Shown in pieces: positions 8,733-17,246 of a DNA stretch of 64,000 nucleotides. Source of the stretch: Bradyrhizobium diazoefficiens. GTDB taxonomy: Bacteria; Pseudomonadota; Alphaproteobacteria; Rhizobiales; Xanthobacteraceae. Under the pieces are notes generated by a model. That model had not been told where the DNA came from, made no database searches, and was given only the letters and a program-made list of their open reading frames with translations. The stretch lies in NCBI RefSeq assembly GCF_016612535.1, contig NZ_JAENXS010000001.1, forward strand, positions 1,761,501-1,825,500, read 5' to 3'. Position numbers and translations under genes: made by a program. Every line of letters begins with the position of its first letter. Within the stretch, counting starts at the first letter, position 1.

Positions 8733-9308
8733 ATGGTGGGGCGTGCTTACACGACATTCGACACGGCCATAGGGCGCTGCGGCATCATCTGGAGCGGCAC
8801 CGGCGTGGTCGCCGTGCAATTGCCGGAGGCGCGCGAGATCGACACCCGCCGCCGGATCTTTGCGGTCCATCCCGAGGCGCGCGAGCAGCAGGCTCCGCTT
8901 AATGCCGAGCTTGCGATCGAGGGTATCGTGGCCTTGCTGCAGGGCAGCGATCCCGATTTTTCCGACGTCAGCCTCGACGCCGGCGACGTGCCCGCCTTCA
9001 ACCGGCGGGTCTACGAATATGCCTGCACCATCCCGCGCGGAGAGACGCGCACCTATCACGAGATCGCGAAGGCGCTGGGTGCCTCCGGTGCCGCGCATTC
9101 GGTGGCGCAGGCGATCGCCAGAAATCCCTACATGATCATCGTGCCCTGCCACCGGGTGCTGGAGGCCGGCAGCTATGCCGACCGGATCTCGCCCTACGGC
9201 GGAGTGATCTCGAAGCGGCGGCTGTTGTCGCTCGAGGGCGCCCATCCCATCGCCAGCAAGACGCTGTTCGAGGTGCTGCTGCCCGTTGCCCCGCCGCGAT
9301 CCCATTAA
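8733..9308 (+). CDS. ogt: Methylated-DNA--protein-cysteine methyltransferase
   Basis: A suicide DNA-repair protein of about 191 aa that removes alkyl groups from O6-alkylguanine. The active site IVPCHRV with the acceptor cysteine lies around residue 141, preceded by the helix-turn-helix region IPRGETRTYHEIAKALGASGAAHSVAQAIARNP. After PCHRV the sequence is LEAGSYADRISPYGG, which differs from the usual GxxxGYxxG arrangement, so the repair range may differ. There is no fused Ada regulatory domain. An in-frame GTG two codons upstream is an alternative start. Confidence 0.93.
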   Translation: MVGRAYTTFDTAIGRCGIIWSGTGVVAVQLPEAREIDTRRRIFAVHPEAREQQAPLNAELAIEGIVALLQGSDPDFSDVSLDAGDVPAFNRRVYEYACTIPRGETRTYHEIAKALGASGAAHSVAQAIARNPYMIIVPCHRVLEAGSYADRISPYGGVISKRRLLSLEGAHPIASKTLFEVLLPVAPPRSH

Positions 9309-9329
9309 GGCGCAACAGGATTGCGCCTT
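9307..9329 (+). terminator. Probable intrinsic terminator of the methyltransferase gene
   Basis: A 9-bp perfect stem (AAGGCGCAA / TTGCGCCTT) with a 5-nt loop begins at the stop codon and is followed by GGGTTTATTTTT, a T-rich stretch although not an uninterrupted run. Confidence 0.6.
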
Positions 9330-9342
9330 GGGTTTATTTTTG

Positions 9343-9389
9343 GGCATGATCTTTTCGGAGAACCGCTACACACTTCTCCGGATCATGCC
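9343..9389. repeat. Intergenic palindromic repeat (GGCATGATC type)
   Basis: Interrupted palindrome with outer arms GGCATGATC and GATCATGCC and inner arms CGGAGAA and TTCTCCG. It lies between a terminator and an AraC-type gene. Elements with this GCATGATC...GATCATGC layout are recalled as common intergenic repeats in Bradyrhizobium and Rhodopseudomonas; only one copy is present here. Confidence 0.6.
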
Positions 9390-9401
9390 TAGATAGGTGG
9401 A

Positions 9402-10241
9402 ATGGATGCAACCACGCTGCTGACGTCACACGCGATGACAGTCTCCGAGTTTCGCTGCGACGCGGGACCGGGCGACAAGCCGTTTGCCGAATGCCGCACC
9501 GGCCATTCCATCGCCTATGTCCGGTCGGGAAGCTTCGGCTGCCATTGTCGCGCCGGCTTCTTCGAGCTGGTGGCGGGCTCGCTGCTGGTCGGCGCCCCCG
9601 GCGACGAATACACCTGCACGCATGAGCATGTCTGCGGCGACGTCTGCCTGTCGTTCTTCTTCAGCGAGGACCTGGTCGACGCGCTCGGCGGGCGGCGCGA
9701 GGTCTGGCGGGTCGGCGCAACGCCGCCGCTGTCCGAGCTGATGGTGCTGGGCGAGCTCGCCCAGACGGCGGCAGATGGCAACAGCGATCTCGGCCTCGAC
9801 GAGGTCGGCCAGATTCTGGCGAGCCGCTTCATCGAGATGGTCTCGGGCAAGCCGCGCAAGCCCGCGGCCTCGACCGCGCGCGACCGCCGCCGCGCGGTCG
9901 AGGCCGCGCTGTGGATCGACGACAACTCACATGCCGAGATCGATCTGGAACAGGCCGCTCGCCTGGCGGATCTGAGCCCGTTCCATTTCCTGCGGCTGTT
10001 TTCCAACGTGCTCGGCGTCACCCCGCATCAATATCTGGTGCGCTCGCGGCTGCGGCACGCGGCGCGCCTGCTCACCGAGGACGATATCGCGATCACCGAC
10101 ATCGCCTATGACGTCGGTTTCGGCGACCTCTCCAATTTCGTCCGCACCTTCCACCGCGCCGCCGGCATGCCGCCGACGAAGTTCCGGCAGGCTTCAAAGG
10201 GTGAGCGCAAGATTCTCCAAGAGCGGTACGCCCTCAACTGA
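9402..10241 (+). CDS. AraC-family transcriptional regulator
   Basis: A 279-aa regulator with an N-terminal cupin-like sensor region (residues about 15-110, with cysteine-rich [16 protein letters not shown] and [11 protein letters not shown]) and a C-terminal AraC double helix-turn-helix ([31 protein letters not shown], then [32 protein letters not shown]). The cysteines and histidines in the sensor could bind metal, but that is inference. AGGTGG precedes the ATG. It lies upstream of VOC and SRPBCC genes on the same strand, which are possible targets. Confidence 0.92.
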   Translation: MDATTLLTSHAMTVSEFRCDAGPGDKPFAECRTGHSIAYVRSGSFGCHCRAGFFELVAGSLLVGAPGDEYTCTHEHVCGDVCLSFFFSEDLVDALGGRREVWRVGATPPLSELMVLGELAQTAADGNSDLGLDEVGQILASRFIEMVSGKPRKPAASTARDRRRAVEAALWIDDNSHAEIDLEQAARLADLSPFHFLRLFSNVLGVTPHQYLVRSRLRHAARLLTEDDIAITDIAYDVGFGDLSNFVRTFHRAAGMPPTKFRQASKGERKILQERYALN

Positions 10242-10296
10242 CTAGAGTCGTCTCCGACGCGCGCCATCCGCGGCGCGCTTTGCAATGGAGACGACC

Positions 10297-10656
10297 ATGT
10301 ATGACCATATCGGACTGCGCGTTGCCGACCTCGACGCCGCCACGCGTTTCTATACTGCGGTGCTGGCGCCGCTCGGCTATGTCCTGTGCTCGAGCGGCGA
10401 CGGCTATGCCGGCTTCGGGCCGAAGGGCGAGCCGGGGCTCTGGCTGCATCTGAACAAGGGCCGCAAGGCCGACGGCGCGCATATCGCGTTTCGCGCCAAG
10501 GACCATGACGCGGTGAAGGCATTTCACAGCGAGGGCCTGAAGAGCGGTGGCAACGACAACGGCGGCGCCGGACCGCGCAAGGATTACAGCCCGACCTATT
10601 ATGCGGCGTTCCTGATCGATCCTGACGGCAACAATGTCGAGGCGGTTTGCGCGTGA
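10297..10656 (+). CDS. VOC (glyoxalase/bleomycin-resistance fold) family protein
   Basis: A small protein of about 119 aa with one vicinal-oxygen-chelate domain. It opens with MYDHIGLRVADLDAATRFYTAVLAPLGY, contains HIAFRAKDHDAVKAFH in the middle and ends with YYAAFLIDPDGNNVEAVC, the standard order of the fold's conserved strands including candidate metal ligands His and Glu. The start at this ATG has GGAGACGACC upstream; an ATG four codons earlier is an alternative. The substrate is unknown; such proteins include lyases and drug-binding proteins. Confidence 0.88.
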   Translation: MYDHIGLRVADLDAATRFYTAVLAPLGYVLCSSGDGYAGFGPKGEPGLWLHLNKGRKADGAHIAFRAKDHDAVKAFHSEGLKSGGNDNGGAGPRKDYSPTYYAAFLIDPDGNNVEAVCA

Positions 10657-10670
10657 GCGTTGGCCGCGGA

Positions 10671-10709
10671 CACCGTCATTGCGAGGAGCCCGCGCTGGCA
10701 ATGACGGTG
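10671..10709. repeat. Intergenic palindrome (CACCGTCATTGC type)
   Basis: Perfect 12-bp arms CACCGTCATTGC and GCAATGACGGTG around a 15-nt centre, just after the VOC gene. The outer sequence matches the CGTCATTGCGAG repeat family seen again between apaG and hslO. It could act as a terminator stem but no T run follows. Confidence 0.7.
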
Positions 10710-10746
10710 CGCTTGGCAACCACGAAAATCAAGGACACCTCTTCCT

Positions 10747-11145
10747 ATGGCCTCCATCCACAACGACATCCCCCTCCCCGCCTCGGCCCTTGACGTCTGG
10801 GATGCGGTGCGCGATTTCGGCGCGCTGCATCAGCGGCTGGTGCCGGGCTTCGTCACGGCCTGCGCGCTCGACGGCGATGCACGCATCGTCACCTTCGCCA
10901 ATGGCTCGGTGGCGCGCGAGGTGCTGGTCGATTGCGACGAGGCGCGGCAGCGGCTGGTCTATGCGATCAACAGCGAACGGCTGACGCACTACAGCGCTTC
11001 GGTGCAGGTGATTGCCGACGGCGAGGCGAGGTGCCGCCTGGTCTGGATCATCGACATGCTGCCGAACGAGCTTGCTCCCTATGTCCAAGGGCAGACCGGC
11101 GAAGCCGTAGCCGCCATGCACAGGGCGTTCCCCGCGCTTGCGTGA
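10747..11145 (+). CDS. SRPBCC (polyketide cyclase/START-like) family protein
   Basis: A 132-aa single-domain protein of the SRPBCC superfamily, a hydrophobic-cavity fold. It begins with the characteristic IPLPASALDVWDAVRDFGALHQ segment, followed by strands ending in YSASVQVIADGEARCRLVWIIDM and a long C-terminal helix (YVQGQTGEAVAAMHRAFP). The ligand is not predictable. It follows the VOC gene on the same strand after about 90 nt containing a palindrome, so co-transcription is possible but not shown. Confidence 0.83.
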   Translation: MASIHNDIPLPASALDVWDAVRDFGALHQRLVPGFVTACALDGDARIVTFANGSVAREVLVDCDEARQRLVYAINSERLTHYSASVQVIADGEARCRLVWIIDMLPNELAPYVQGQTGEAVAAMHRAFPALA

Positions 11146-11246
11146 TCTTTCTCACAGAGCGCTCCTCTCCTTGACCGTAACCATGGCTGCGTGCGTCCGG
11201 TTGGCCTCGCTCTCCCGGCGACGCCACGCACGCGAGGAGCATTGCC

Positions 11247-11726
11247 ATGAGAGGTGCGGACAAGGTGATCTGCCAGGCAGCCGCCGTGCTGCTGCTGTTT
11301 TCGGTCGCGAGCACGCCGGCGAAGGCGCAGTTCCTCGGCGGCGGCGGAGGTGCTGGCGGCGAGGATATGATGACCCAGATGGCGCCGATGCTGGAAATGA
11401 TGAAGGCGAAGATGGGTAAGCGCCGCTTCGCCATGATGATGCAGACCATGGGCCCGATGATGAGCCGCATGATGGAAAATGACGGCGGCGGCATGGGAGG
11501 CCTTGGCGGCCTCGCCGGCGGCAATCACGGCGGCGGGTTCGGTGCGCCCAATTACGGCGGCTACGCGCCGATGGGTGGAGGCGGCTACATGCCGACGGGC
11601 AGCGGCGACATCATGGGCATGCTCGGCAGCTCAGGCGGCGGCGACATGATGGCGATGATCCCGCAATTGATGCGGCTCGCCAATGTCGGCGGCGGTGGCG
11701 GCCATCGCCGCCACCGGCATCGCTAG
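11247..11726 (+). CDS. Secreted glycine- and methionine-rich protein of unknown function
   Basis: A 159-aa protein with a signal peptide (a basic start, then AAAVLLLFSVASTPAKA, cut near AKA-QF). The mature part is low-complexity: a GGGGGAGGE stretch, methionine-rich helices (EMMKAKMGKRRFAMMMQTMGPMMSRMME), long glycine runs with LGG, NYGG and GGGGYMPT units, and a basic histidine/arginine tail (GGHRRHRHR). Methionine and histidine content could favour metal binding, but no family is recognised. Its stop codon overlaps that of the convergent MATE gene. Confidence 0.75.
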   Translation: MRGADKVICQAAAVLLLFSVASTPAKAQFLGGGGGAGGEDMMTQMAPMLEMMKAKMGKRRFAMMMQTMGPMMSRMMENDGGGMGGLGGLAGGNHGGGFGAPNYGGYAPMGGGGYMPTGSGDIMGMLGSSGGGDMMAMIPQLMRLANVGGGGGHRRHRHR

Positions 11727-13165
11727 TCGACGACTGACAGCACCGGTCGAACAGCCGGCGTCGTCTCACGCGGCCCCCAGCGGGTCAGCACCACGCTGGA
11801 GCATGACAGCAGGCCGAGCACAATCATCGAGCTCGCGGCAAGCCAGAAGAAGTTTTGCGCGGTGGCGTCGTGCGTCGACAGCCACCAGCCGGCGGTCGCG
11901 ATGTAGACCAGTCGCGCGGTCTGCGCCAGCACCGGGCCGATTACCTTGGCCGCGCCTTGCGACGAGAAGTACATCGTCGAGGCGAGGCCGATGAAGGCGT
12001 AGAACGGCGCAACCGTCGACAGATATTGATGGCTGGTCGCGCGCACCGTCGCGCTGTCGGTGAAGATGTCGACCCAGAGATCGGGGAACAGCGCGACGAG
12101 GCACGCCGGCGCGCCGACGGCGACGAAGGCAGTCGCACCCGCGATCCAGGCGATGCGCCGGGCGCGCGCGATGCGGCCGGCGCCGACCGCCATGCCGATC
12201 ATCGGCACCGACGCGATGCCGAACGAGAACGCGATCGAGGTCAGCAAAAATTCCAGCCGCGCGCCGATGCCGTAGCCGGCGAGGATTGCGGTGCCGAACT
12301 TCGCCAGCATGTGGGTGAAGATCGAGATCGTCAGCACCGATTGCAGCGGCGAGAAGCAGGCGATGGCGCCGACCTTGAGGATGTCGAAGAACATCGCCCA
12401 CTGAATGCGAAGCCCGCGCAATTTTGGAACGACCCGCGCGCGGCCGGAGAACAGATACCAGCCCATCACGCAGATGTTCATGGAATAGGCGATCAGTGCG
12501 CCGGCGGCGACGCCGCGCATGCCGAGCTGCGGCATCGGTCCGAGCCCGAGGCCCAACGTGCCGCCGAGTACAATCTGCCAAACCGCGGAGTTGAGAATCA
12601 ACAGCGACGGCAGCTTCATGTTGCCGGTGCCGCGCAGGACGCCGGCCATGGTGTTGAGCAGCCAGGGTAGCACCGCACCGCCGAAAAACACCTGCGTGTA
12701 GGCGATCGCATGCGCTAGCACATCACCGCGGCCGCCGAGGATCTCGAGCACCCTGGGCCCGAAGATCAGCATGCCCAGCATGAAGACGAGGCCGAAGGTG
12801 ATGCCGATCAGCAGCGCATGCGCGGCCAGCGTACCGGCGCGCTCGCGATCACCGGCGCCGAGCGCGCGTGCGATGGCCGAAGCCACGGCACCACCCATGG
12901 CGCCGCCCGACATGGTCATGGTCAGGATCACCGTCGGAAACACCAGTGCCATCGCGGCCAGCGCTTCCACGCCGAGGCGTCCGATATAGGAGGTCTCCGC
13001 GATCACCACGCAGGTGCCGGCCGAGAGCGCGACCACGTTGGGCCAAGCGAGCCCGAGCAACGTACGCAGGATCGGCCCGTCGGTCAGCGCACTCCGCACG
13101 GGGCGCGGAGGCGGCGGCAGCGGACGCTCTTGTTCATCGACCGGGATTTCGGCGATGTCGGACAT
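11723..13165 (-). CDS. MATE family efflux transporter
   Basis: A 480-aa polytopic inner-membrane exporter of the MATE (multidrug and toxin extrusion) family. A 40-residue proline-rich cytoplasmic leader is followed by about twelve hydrophobic segments. The first repeat begins ILRTLLGLAWPNVVALSAGT and the second near FFDILKVGAIACFSPLQSVLT; the gene also has the family-like SFGIASVPMIGMAVGAGR. The start used (MSDIAEIP) has GAGAGGAA directly upstream; an ATG 24 codons earlier would add an unlikely hydrophilic extension. Substrate unknown; export of toxic organic cations is the family norm. Confidence 0.88.
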   Translation of the reverse strand: MSDIAEIPVDEQERPLPPPPRPVRSALTDGPILRTLLGLAWPNVVALSAGTCVVIAETSYIGRLGVEALAAMALVFPTVILTMTMSGGAMGGAVASAIARALGAGDRERAGTLAAHALLIGITFGLVFMLGMLIFGPRVLEILGGRGDVLAHAIAYTQVFFGGAVLPWLLNTMAGVLRGTGNMKLPSLLILNSAVWQIVLGGTLGLGLGPMPQLGMRGVAAGALIAYSMNICVMGWYLFSGRARVVPKLRGLRIQWAMFFDILKVGAIACFSPLQSVLTISIFTHMLAKFGTAILAGYGIGARLEFLLTSIAFSFGIASVPMIGMAVGAGRIARARRIAWIAGATAFVAVGAPACLVALFPDLWVDIFTDSATVRATSHQYLSTVAPFYAFIGLASTMYFSSQGAAKVIGPVLAQTARLVYIATAGWWLSTHDATAQNFFWLAASSMIVLGLLSCSSVVLTRWGPRETTPAVRPVLSVVD

Positions 13166-13331
13166 TTCCTCTCCCGGGCACAAGCGCCGTTTGCGGCGCG
13201 GCAATGCGTAGGTGTGCCAATAAATTTGTTCGCGCAAAGGGCGCGCGAAAAGCTTGTTAGCACGGCAATTGCCGATTCCTCCTGCGCCGGGCGCAGGCGT
13301 GCCCTGCGGCAGCGCATTTCAGCGGGTGGAA

Positions 13332-14384
13332 TTACGCGATGGTCCAGACCAGCGGCGCGCGACCGCCGACCGTCGGACGGAGGTGCACGCCAATGTGCCG
13401 GCCGCAACCGGCGGCCAGTCCCTCGAACAATCCCTCCAGCACCTTGGCGCAGGCGCGGTGATAGTCGGCGACGTCATCCATCAATTTCCAGCTCTGCTGG
13501 CGGATTTCGAACGTGCCTTCGGATTGAGCGATCTCGGCCGCATCGTCTTGCGCGGCGAACAGCGCGGTGAGGAAGGATGCGAACTCGCTCGGACCACCGC
13601 GCGTCGCTGACAGCGCCGCCCCGACCTCGTCGAAATATTGCATGCCAATCAGCTTGCCGGTGAGGTGCAGGAGATAACTGGCGTCCTCCGGGCCGAACAG
13701 CTGCACCATCACGGGCGCGGCGGTTCGAACATATTCCATCGCGTAGTTGCGATAGGCTTTTTCGAGCCGCGACTTCGGCCAGCTTGAGACCGGCAGGGCC
13801 GGCGCGGTCTTGGCATCGAACGTAGGGGCTTCGAGATGCCGCGCGAACACCAGGCGCTGGTCGAGCTCGAGCGGTTGGTCGTATTGGTGATAATAGCCCT
13901 CGAGCCCGTCCTGGCCATCGACGCTCTGTTTGGTGCAAACGAAGCCGAGCCTGGTATCACCGAGTGCTGCGCCGTTGTTGGCGTGCCAGCCGCGCAGCAT
14001 CGCGCGCGAGACCTCGCCCGGCACGCCGCAGATCGCGGTGCCCTTCCAGATCCAGCGCGGCGGTGGATAGCGGATCCAGGCTTTGCGGTCGCTCTCGTAC
14101 ATGTATTCGACATGCACGCCGCCGATCCAGTTGGAGAGATAATGATATTGCGCAGCCGCCACCGCAGGCGGCAGATGAGCGAGGCCCAGCTTTTCGAGCC
14201 CGGGTAGGAAGCGCTCCTGCTGCTGGCGACGAAACACGCGGAAGACGAATTCGGCCGCATCGGCCGTGCCGCGGCGGGTGACCACGGTGAGGATGAGACC
14301 CGTGAAGTAGGCGTGATAGAGATCGGCGACCGCGCGCCAGCGCTTCCATTGGGCATCTTGTGCGGAGTCAGCTGCGGCGGTCAT
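13332..14384 (-). CDS. Hypothetical protein, about 350 aa
   Basis: No family recognised with confidence. The protein is soluble, largely helical, without signal peptide or clear membrane segments. It contains WKRWRAVADLYHAYFTGLILTVVTRRG near the N-terminus, an aromatic-rich centre (YHYLSNWIGGVHVEYMYESDRKAWIRYPPPRWIW) and a C-terminal half with MQYFDEVGAAL and FEIRQQSWKLMDDVADYH. The layout recalls proteins related to L-2-amino-thiazoline-4-carboxylate hydrolase-like families, but that is a guess. The start (MTAAADSAQ) has GGGAGCGAAC upstream. It stands alone between a MATE gene and dcd. Confidence 0.7.
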   Translation of the reverse strand: MTAAADSAQDAQWKRWRAVADLYHAYFTGLILTVVTRRGTADAAEFVFRVFRRQQQERFLPGLEKLGLAHLPPAVAAAQYHYLSNWIGGVHVEYMYESDRKAWIRYPPPRWIWKGTAICGVPGEVSRAMLRGWHANNGAALGDTRLGFVCTKQSVDGQDGLEGYYHQYDQPLELDQRLVFARHLEAPTFDAKTAPALPVSSWPKSRLEKAYRNYAMEYVRTAAPVMVQLFGPEDASYLLHLTGKLIGMQYFDEVGAALSATRGGPSEFASFLTALFAAQDDAAEIAQSEGTFEIRQQSWKLMDDVADYHRACAKVLEGLFEGLAAGCGRHIGVHLRPTVGGRAPLVWTIA

Positions 14385-14459
14385 GTTCGCTCCCGACTTG
14401 TTGTCTTGCGCGAGTGTGTCATCGCGGATGGAGCGACGCAACGGGACGCGATCTCAACA

Positions 14460-14543
14460 GTAGCCCGGATGGAGCGCAGCGTAATCCGGGTTTGTTGCCA
14501 CAAGCGACAGAGTCCCGGATTTCGCGAAGCGCAATCCGCGCTA
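14460..14543. repeat. Palindromic repeat (GTAGCCCGGATGGAGCGCAGCG type)
   Basis: Inverted arms GTAGCCCGGATGGAGCGCAG... and ...GAAGCGCAATCCGCGCTAC flank a centre with CCGGGTTT and CCCGGATTT. A near-identical element lies downstream of argF. It overlaps the last bases of the dCTP deaminase gene, so it may serve as that gene's transcript end. Confidence 0.8.
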
Positions 14544-15653
14544 CGGAATTACCCGGAAATGCTTGCTCAGCTTCAATCCCTGCGCCTGATAGTTCGAGCC
14601 GATGCGCTGGCCGTACATGGCGTCGGGGCGCGCCAGCATCTTTTCGTAGACGAGGCGGCCGACGATCTGGCCGTGCTCGAGAATGAACGGCACTTCGCGC
14701 GAGCGCACTTCCAGCACGGCGCGCGATCCTAGCCCGCCGGCGCCGGCATAGCCGAAGCCGGGATCGAAGAAGCCGGCATAGTGCACGCGGAATTCGCCGA
14801 CGAGCGGATCGAACGGCACCATCTCCGCGGCATAATCGGGCGGCACCTGCACAGCCTCTTTCGAGGCAAGGATATAAAACTCGCCGGGATCGAGGATCAG
14901 GCTGCCGTCGGGGCGCGCCGAGATCGGCTCCCAGAACTCTTCGACGGAGTAGCCGGAGCGGCGATCGACATCGACGACACCAGTGTGGCGCTTGGCGCGG
15001 TAGCCGACGAAGCCTGAGGCCTTCTCGCCGGAGAGATCGACGGAGACGGCGACGCCGCCTGCGAGATCGGCATCGTCGATATCCACGAGACGCTCGGACG
15101 CATGCAGCGCATCGAGCTCGTCGGCATTGAGGATGGCGTCGCCAGTGCGGAAGCGCACTTGGGAGAGACGCGAGCCCTCGCGCACCAACACCGGAAACGT
15201 CTTCGGGCTGATCTCGGCATAGAGCGGGCCGTGATAGCCGGCGCCGATCATGTCGAAGCGGCGGGTGCCGTCGGCGATCACGCGGGTGAAGACGTCGAGC
15301 CGACCGGTGGAGCTCTTCGGGTTCGCCGCCGCGACGATCTCCGGCGGCAGCGCGAGACTTTCCAGCAGCGGCACGATGTAGACGCAGTTGGTCTCCAGCA
15401 CTGCGCCGTCGGCGAGACTGAACTCATGCAGCTTCAACTGGTCGATGCGCTCGGCGACGGTCGCGCCGGGGCCGGGCAGGAAGCTCGCGCGGACGCGATA
15501 GGCGATGTCGCCGAGGCGCAGATCGAGGCTCGCCGGCTGGATCTGGCTTTCGACGAAATCGTATGCGGGCAGGATGAGGCCTGCCTTCGCCATCGCCGCG
15601 ATCATGCGGTCGGGCAGGATACCATTGGCGTCGGCGGCAAGCGTGAAACTCAA
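14541..15653 (-). CDS. dcd: dCTP deaminase (2'-deoxycytidine 5'-triphosphate deaminase)
   Basis: Deaminates dCTP to dUTP for thymidylate synthesis. At 370 aa it is the long alphaproteobacterial form, in which two trimeric dUTPase-like units are joined, rather than the roughly 190-aa E. coli form. Typical segments are GLILPAYDFVESQIQPASLDLRLGDIAYRV at the N-terminus, AAANPKSSTGRLDVFTRVIADG in the first unit, and AEMVPFDPLVGEFRVHYAGFFDPGFGY with RAVLEVRSREVPFILEHGQIVGRL in the second. It is a single-gene unit bounded by a palindrome and the divergent metZ leader. Confidence 0.93.
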   Translation of the reverse strand: MSFTLAADANGILPDRMIAAMAKAGLILPAYDFVESQIQPASLDLRLGDIAYRVRASFLPGPGATVAERIDQLKLHEFSLADGAVLETNCVYIVPLLESLALPPEIVAAANPKSSTGRLDVFTRVIADGTRRFDMIGAGYHGPLYAEISPKTFPVLVREGSRLSQVRFRTGDAILNADELDALHASERLVDIDDADLAGGVAVSVDLSGEKASGFVGYRAKRHTGVVDVDRRSGYSVEEFWEPISARPDGSLILDPGEFYILASKEAVQVPPDYAAEMVPFDPLVGEFRVHYAGFFDPGFGYAGAGGLGSRAVLEVRSREVPFILEHGQIVGRLVYEKMLARPDAMYGQRIGSNYQAQGLKLSKHFRVIP

Positions 15654-15771
15654 CCGGGGTCCTCGTCAGGGGTCAAATACATCCGGACATGCGGGAAATA
15701 CCAGCCTTTTACGGCTATCCGATGGACGCCTTGACGGAAAGGCCATTGCGGAATATGAGCATCACTTATCC

Positions 15772-15826
15772 CGTGGTGATTTGAGCCGGCCGGCTTGCAG
15801 CCACGTTAAATAAGTCGCTAAACAGG
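15772..15826 (+). ncRNA. SAM-II riboswitch ahead of metZ
   Basis: The sequence matches the SAM-II (metA motif) aptamer closely. P1 is CGTGG (15772-15776) pairing with CCACG (15801-15805). It is followed by TGATTTGAGCCGG, GCTTGCAGCCACG and the pseudoknot-forming tail TTAAATAAGTCGCTAAA. SAM-II elements in alphaproteobacteria control methionine genes by binding S-adenosylmethionine. Its position about 90 nt upstream of metZ, followed by a terminator, supports that role. Confidence 0.92.
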
Positions 15827-15877
15827 CCGGGGACCTCTGTGATCCCGGCCCGTGGATATATCCAGGCCGGTTTTTTT
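15825..15877 (+). terminator. Riboswitch expression platform: terminator with competing antiterminator
   Basis: The terminator is CCGGCC (15845-15850) pairing with GGCCGG (15865-15870), enclosing the inner hairpin TGGATATATCCA, with seven T residues directly after. The upstream GGCCGGGGA (15825-15833) can pair instead with TCCCGGCC (15843-15850), which would break the terminator. This is the arrangement expected for SAM-dependent transcription termination. A further hairpin (GTGACCAT / ATGGTCAC, 15878-15898) ends just before the metZ ribosome site. Confidence 0.85.
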
Positions 15878-15912
15878 GTGACCATTTTCGATGGTCACGC
15901 AGAGGAGATCCT

Positions 15913-17109
15913 ATGTCGAAGTCCGCGGCGTCCACCACGCACTACCGTCCCGAAACCCGCCTGGTCCATTCCGGCACCCTGCGCTCGCAATATGGCGAGA
16001 CGTCGGAAGCGCTGTTCCTGACCCAGGGCTATGTCTACAACAGCGCCGAGGAGTGCGAGGCGCGGTTCAAGGGCGAGGACCCCGGCTTCATCTATTCACG
16101 CTACTCGAACCCGACGATCGCGATGTTCGAGCGCCGCATGATCGAGCTCGAAGGCGCCGAAGCCGCCCGCTCGGCAGCAACCGGCATGGCTGCCGTGACC
16201 ACGGCCATCCTGGCGCCGCTGAAAGCCGGCGATCATGTCGTCGCGTCGCGGGCGCTGTTCGGCTCGTGCCTCTACGTCATTCAGGATCTGCTTCCCCGCT
16301 ATGGCATCGAGACCACGCTGGTCGACGGAGCCGATCTCGACCAGTGGCAGCGTGCCGTGAGGCCGAACACCAAGACGTTCTTCCTGGAGAGCCCGACCAA
16401 TCCGACGCTCGACGTGCTCGACATTCCTGGCATTGCCGAGATCGCACACGGCAGCGGCGCGCGGCTCGTCGTCGACAATGTGTTCGCAACCCCGATCTGG
16501 CAGAGCCCGCTGGCGCTCGGCGCCGACGTCGTCGTCTACTCCGCGACCAAGCACATCGACGGCCAGGGCCGCTGCCTCGGCGGCATCATCCTGTCCTCCG
16601 AAGCCTTTATCGCCGAGCACATCCACAATTTCATGCGCCAGACCGGACCGTCGATCTCGCCGTTCAACGCCTGGGTCCTGCTCAAGGGCCTGGAGACGCT
16701 CGGCGTGCGCGTGCGTGCGCAGACCGATACCGCGGCGCGCATCGCCGACGTGCTGGCCAGCCATCCGAAGATTTCGCGGCTGGTCTATCCCGGCCGCGCC
16801 GATCATCCGCAGGCCGCGCTGGTGAAAAAGCAGATGCGCGGCGGCTCGACGCTGGTCGGCTTCGAGGTCAAGGGCGGCAAGCAGGGCGCGTTCCGCGTGC
16901 TCAACGAGCTCAAGCTCGCGAAGATCTCCAACAATCTCGGCGACGCCAAGAGCCTCGTCACGCATCCGGCCACCACGACGCATCAGCGGCTGAAGCCGGA
17001 GGATCGCGCCGCGCTCGGCATCAGCGAGGGGTTCATCCGCTTCTCGGCTGGGCTCGAGCATGTGGATGATCTGATCGAGGATCTGACGGCGGCGCTGGAG
17101 AAGGCGTAA
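15913..17109 (+). CDS. metZ: O-succinylhomoserine sulfhydrylase
   Basis: PLP-dependent enzyme of methionine synthesis that forms homocysteine directly from O-succinylhomoserine and sulfide. The 398-aa protein shows the Cys/Met-metabolism family signature: GYVYNSAEECEARFKGEDPGFIYSRYSNPT, SAATGMAAV, SPTNPTLDVLDIPGIAEIA, the aspartate in VVDNVFATP, and the PLP lysine in YSATKHIDGQGRCLGG. A GAGGAG ribosome site precedes the ATG. Expression is expected to fall when SAM is abundant, through the upstream SAM-II riboswitch. Confidence 0.95.
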   Translation: MSKSAASTTHYRPETRLVHSGTLRSQYGETSEALFLTQGYVYNSAEECEARFKGEDPGFIYSRYSNPTIAMFERRMIELEGAEAARSAATGMAAVTTAILAPLKAGDHVVASRALFGSCLYVIQDLLPRYGIETTLVDGADLDQWQRAVRPNTKTFFLESPTNPTLDVLDIPGIAEIAHGSGARLVVDNVFATPIWQSPLALGADVVVYSATKHIDGQGRCLGGIILSSEAFIAEHIHNFMRQTGPSISPFNAWVLLKGLETLGVRVRAQTDTAARIADVLASHPKISRLVYPGRADHPQAALVKKQMRGGSTLVGFEVKGGKQGAFRVLNELKLAKISNNLGDAKSLVTHPATTTHQRLKPEDRAALGISEGFIRFSAGLEHVDDLIEDLTAALEKA

Positions 17110-17119
17110 GGGTGGAATT

Positions 17120-17236
17120 GTAGGGTGGGTTAGCCCCGCGGATTGCGCGAAGCGCAAACCGCTGGGCGTAACCCACCAACTTCGTTCCGCATTCGCTGAA
17201 GCATGGTGGGTTACGGCTTCGCCTAACCCACCCTAC
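17120..17236. repeat. Palindromic repeat (GTAGGGTGGGTTA type)
   Basis: Long interrupted palindrome with outer arms GTAGGGTGGGTTAG and CTAACCCACCCTAC and inner arms GCGTAACCCACCA and TGGTGGGTTACGGC. It sits between the convergent ends of metZ and an SGNH gene, where it could terminate both transcripts. The same family recurs after the truncated haemoglobin gene. Confidence 0.85.
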
Positions 17237-17246
17237 GGCATCGATC

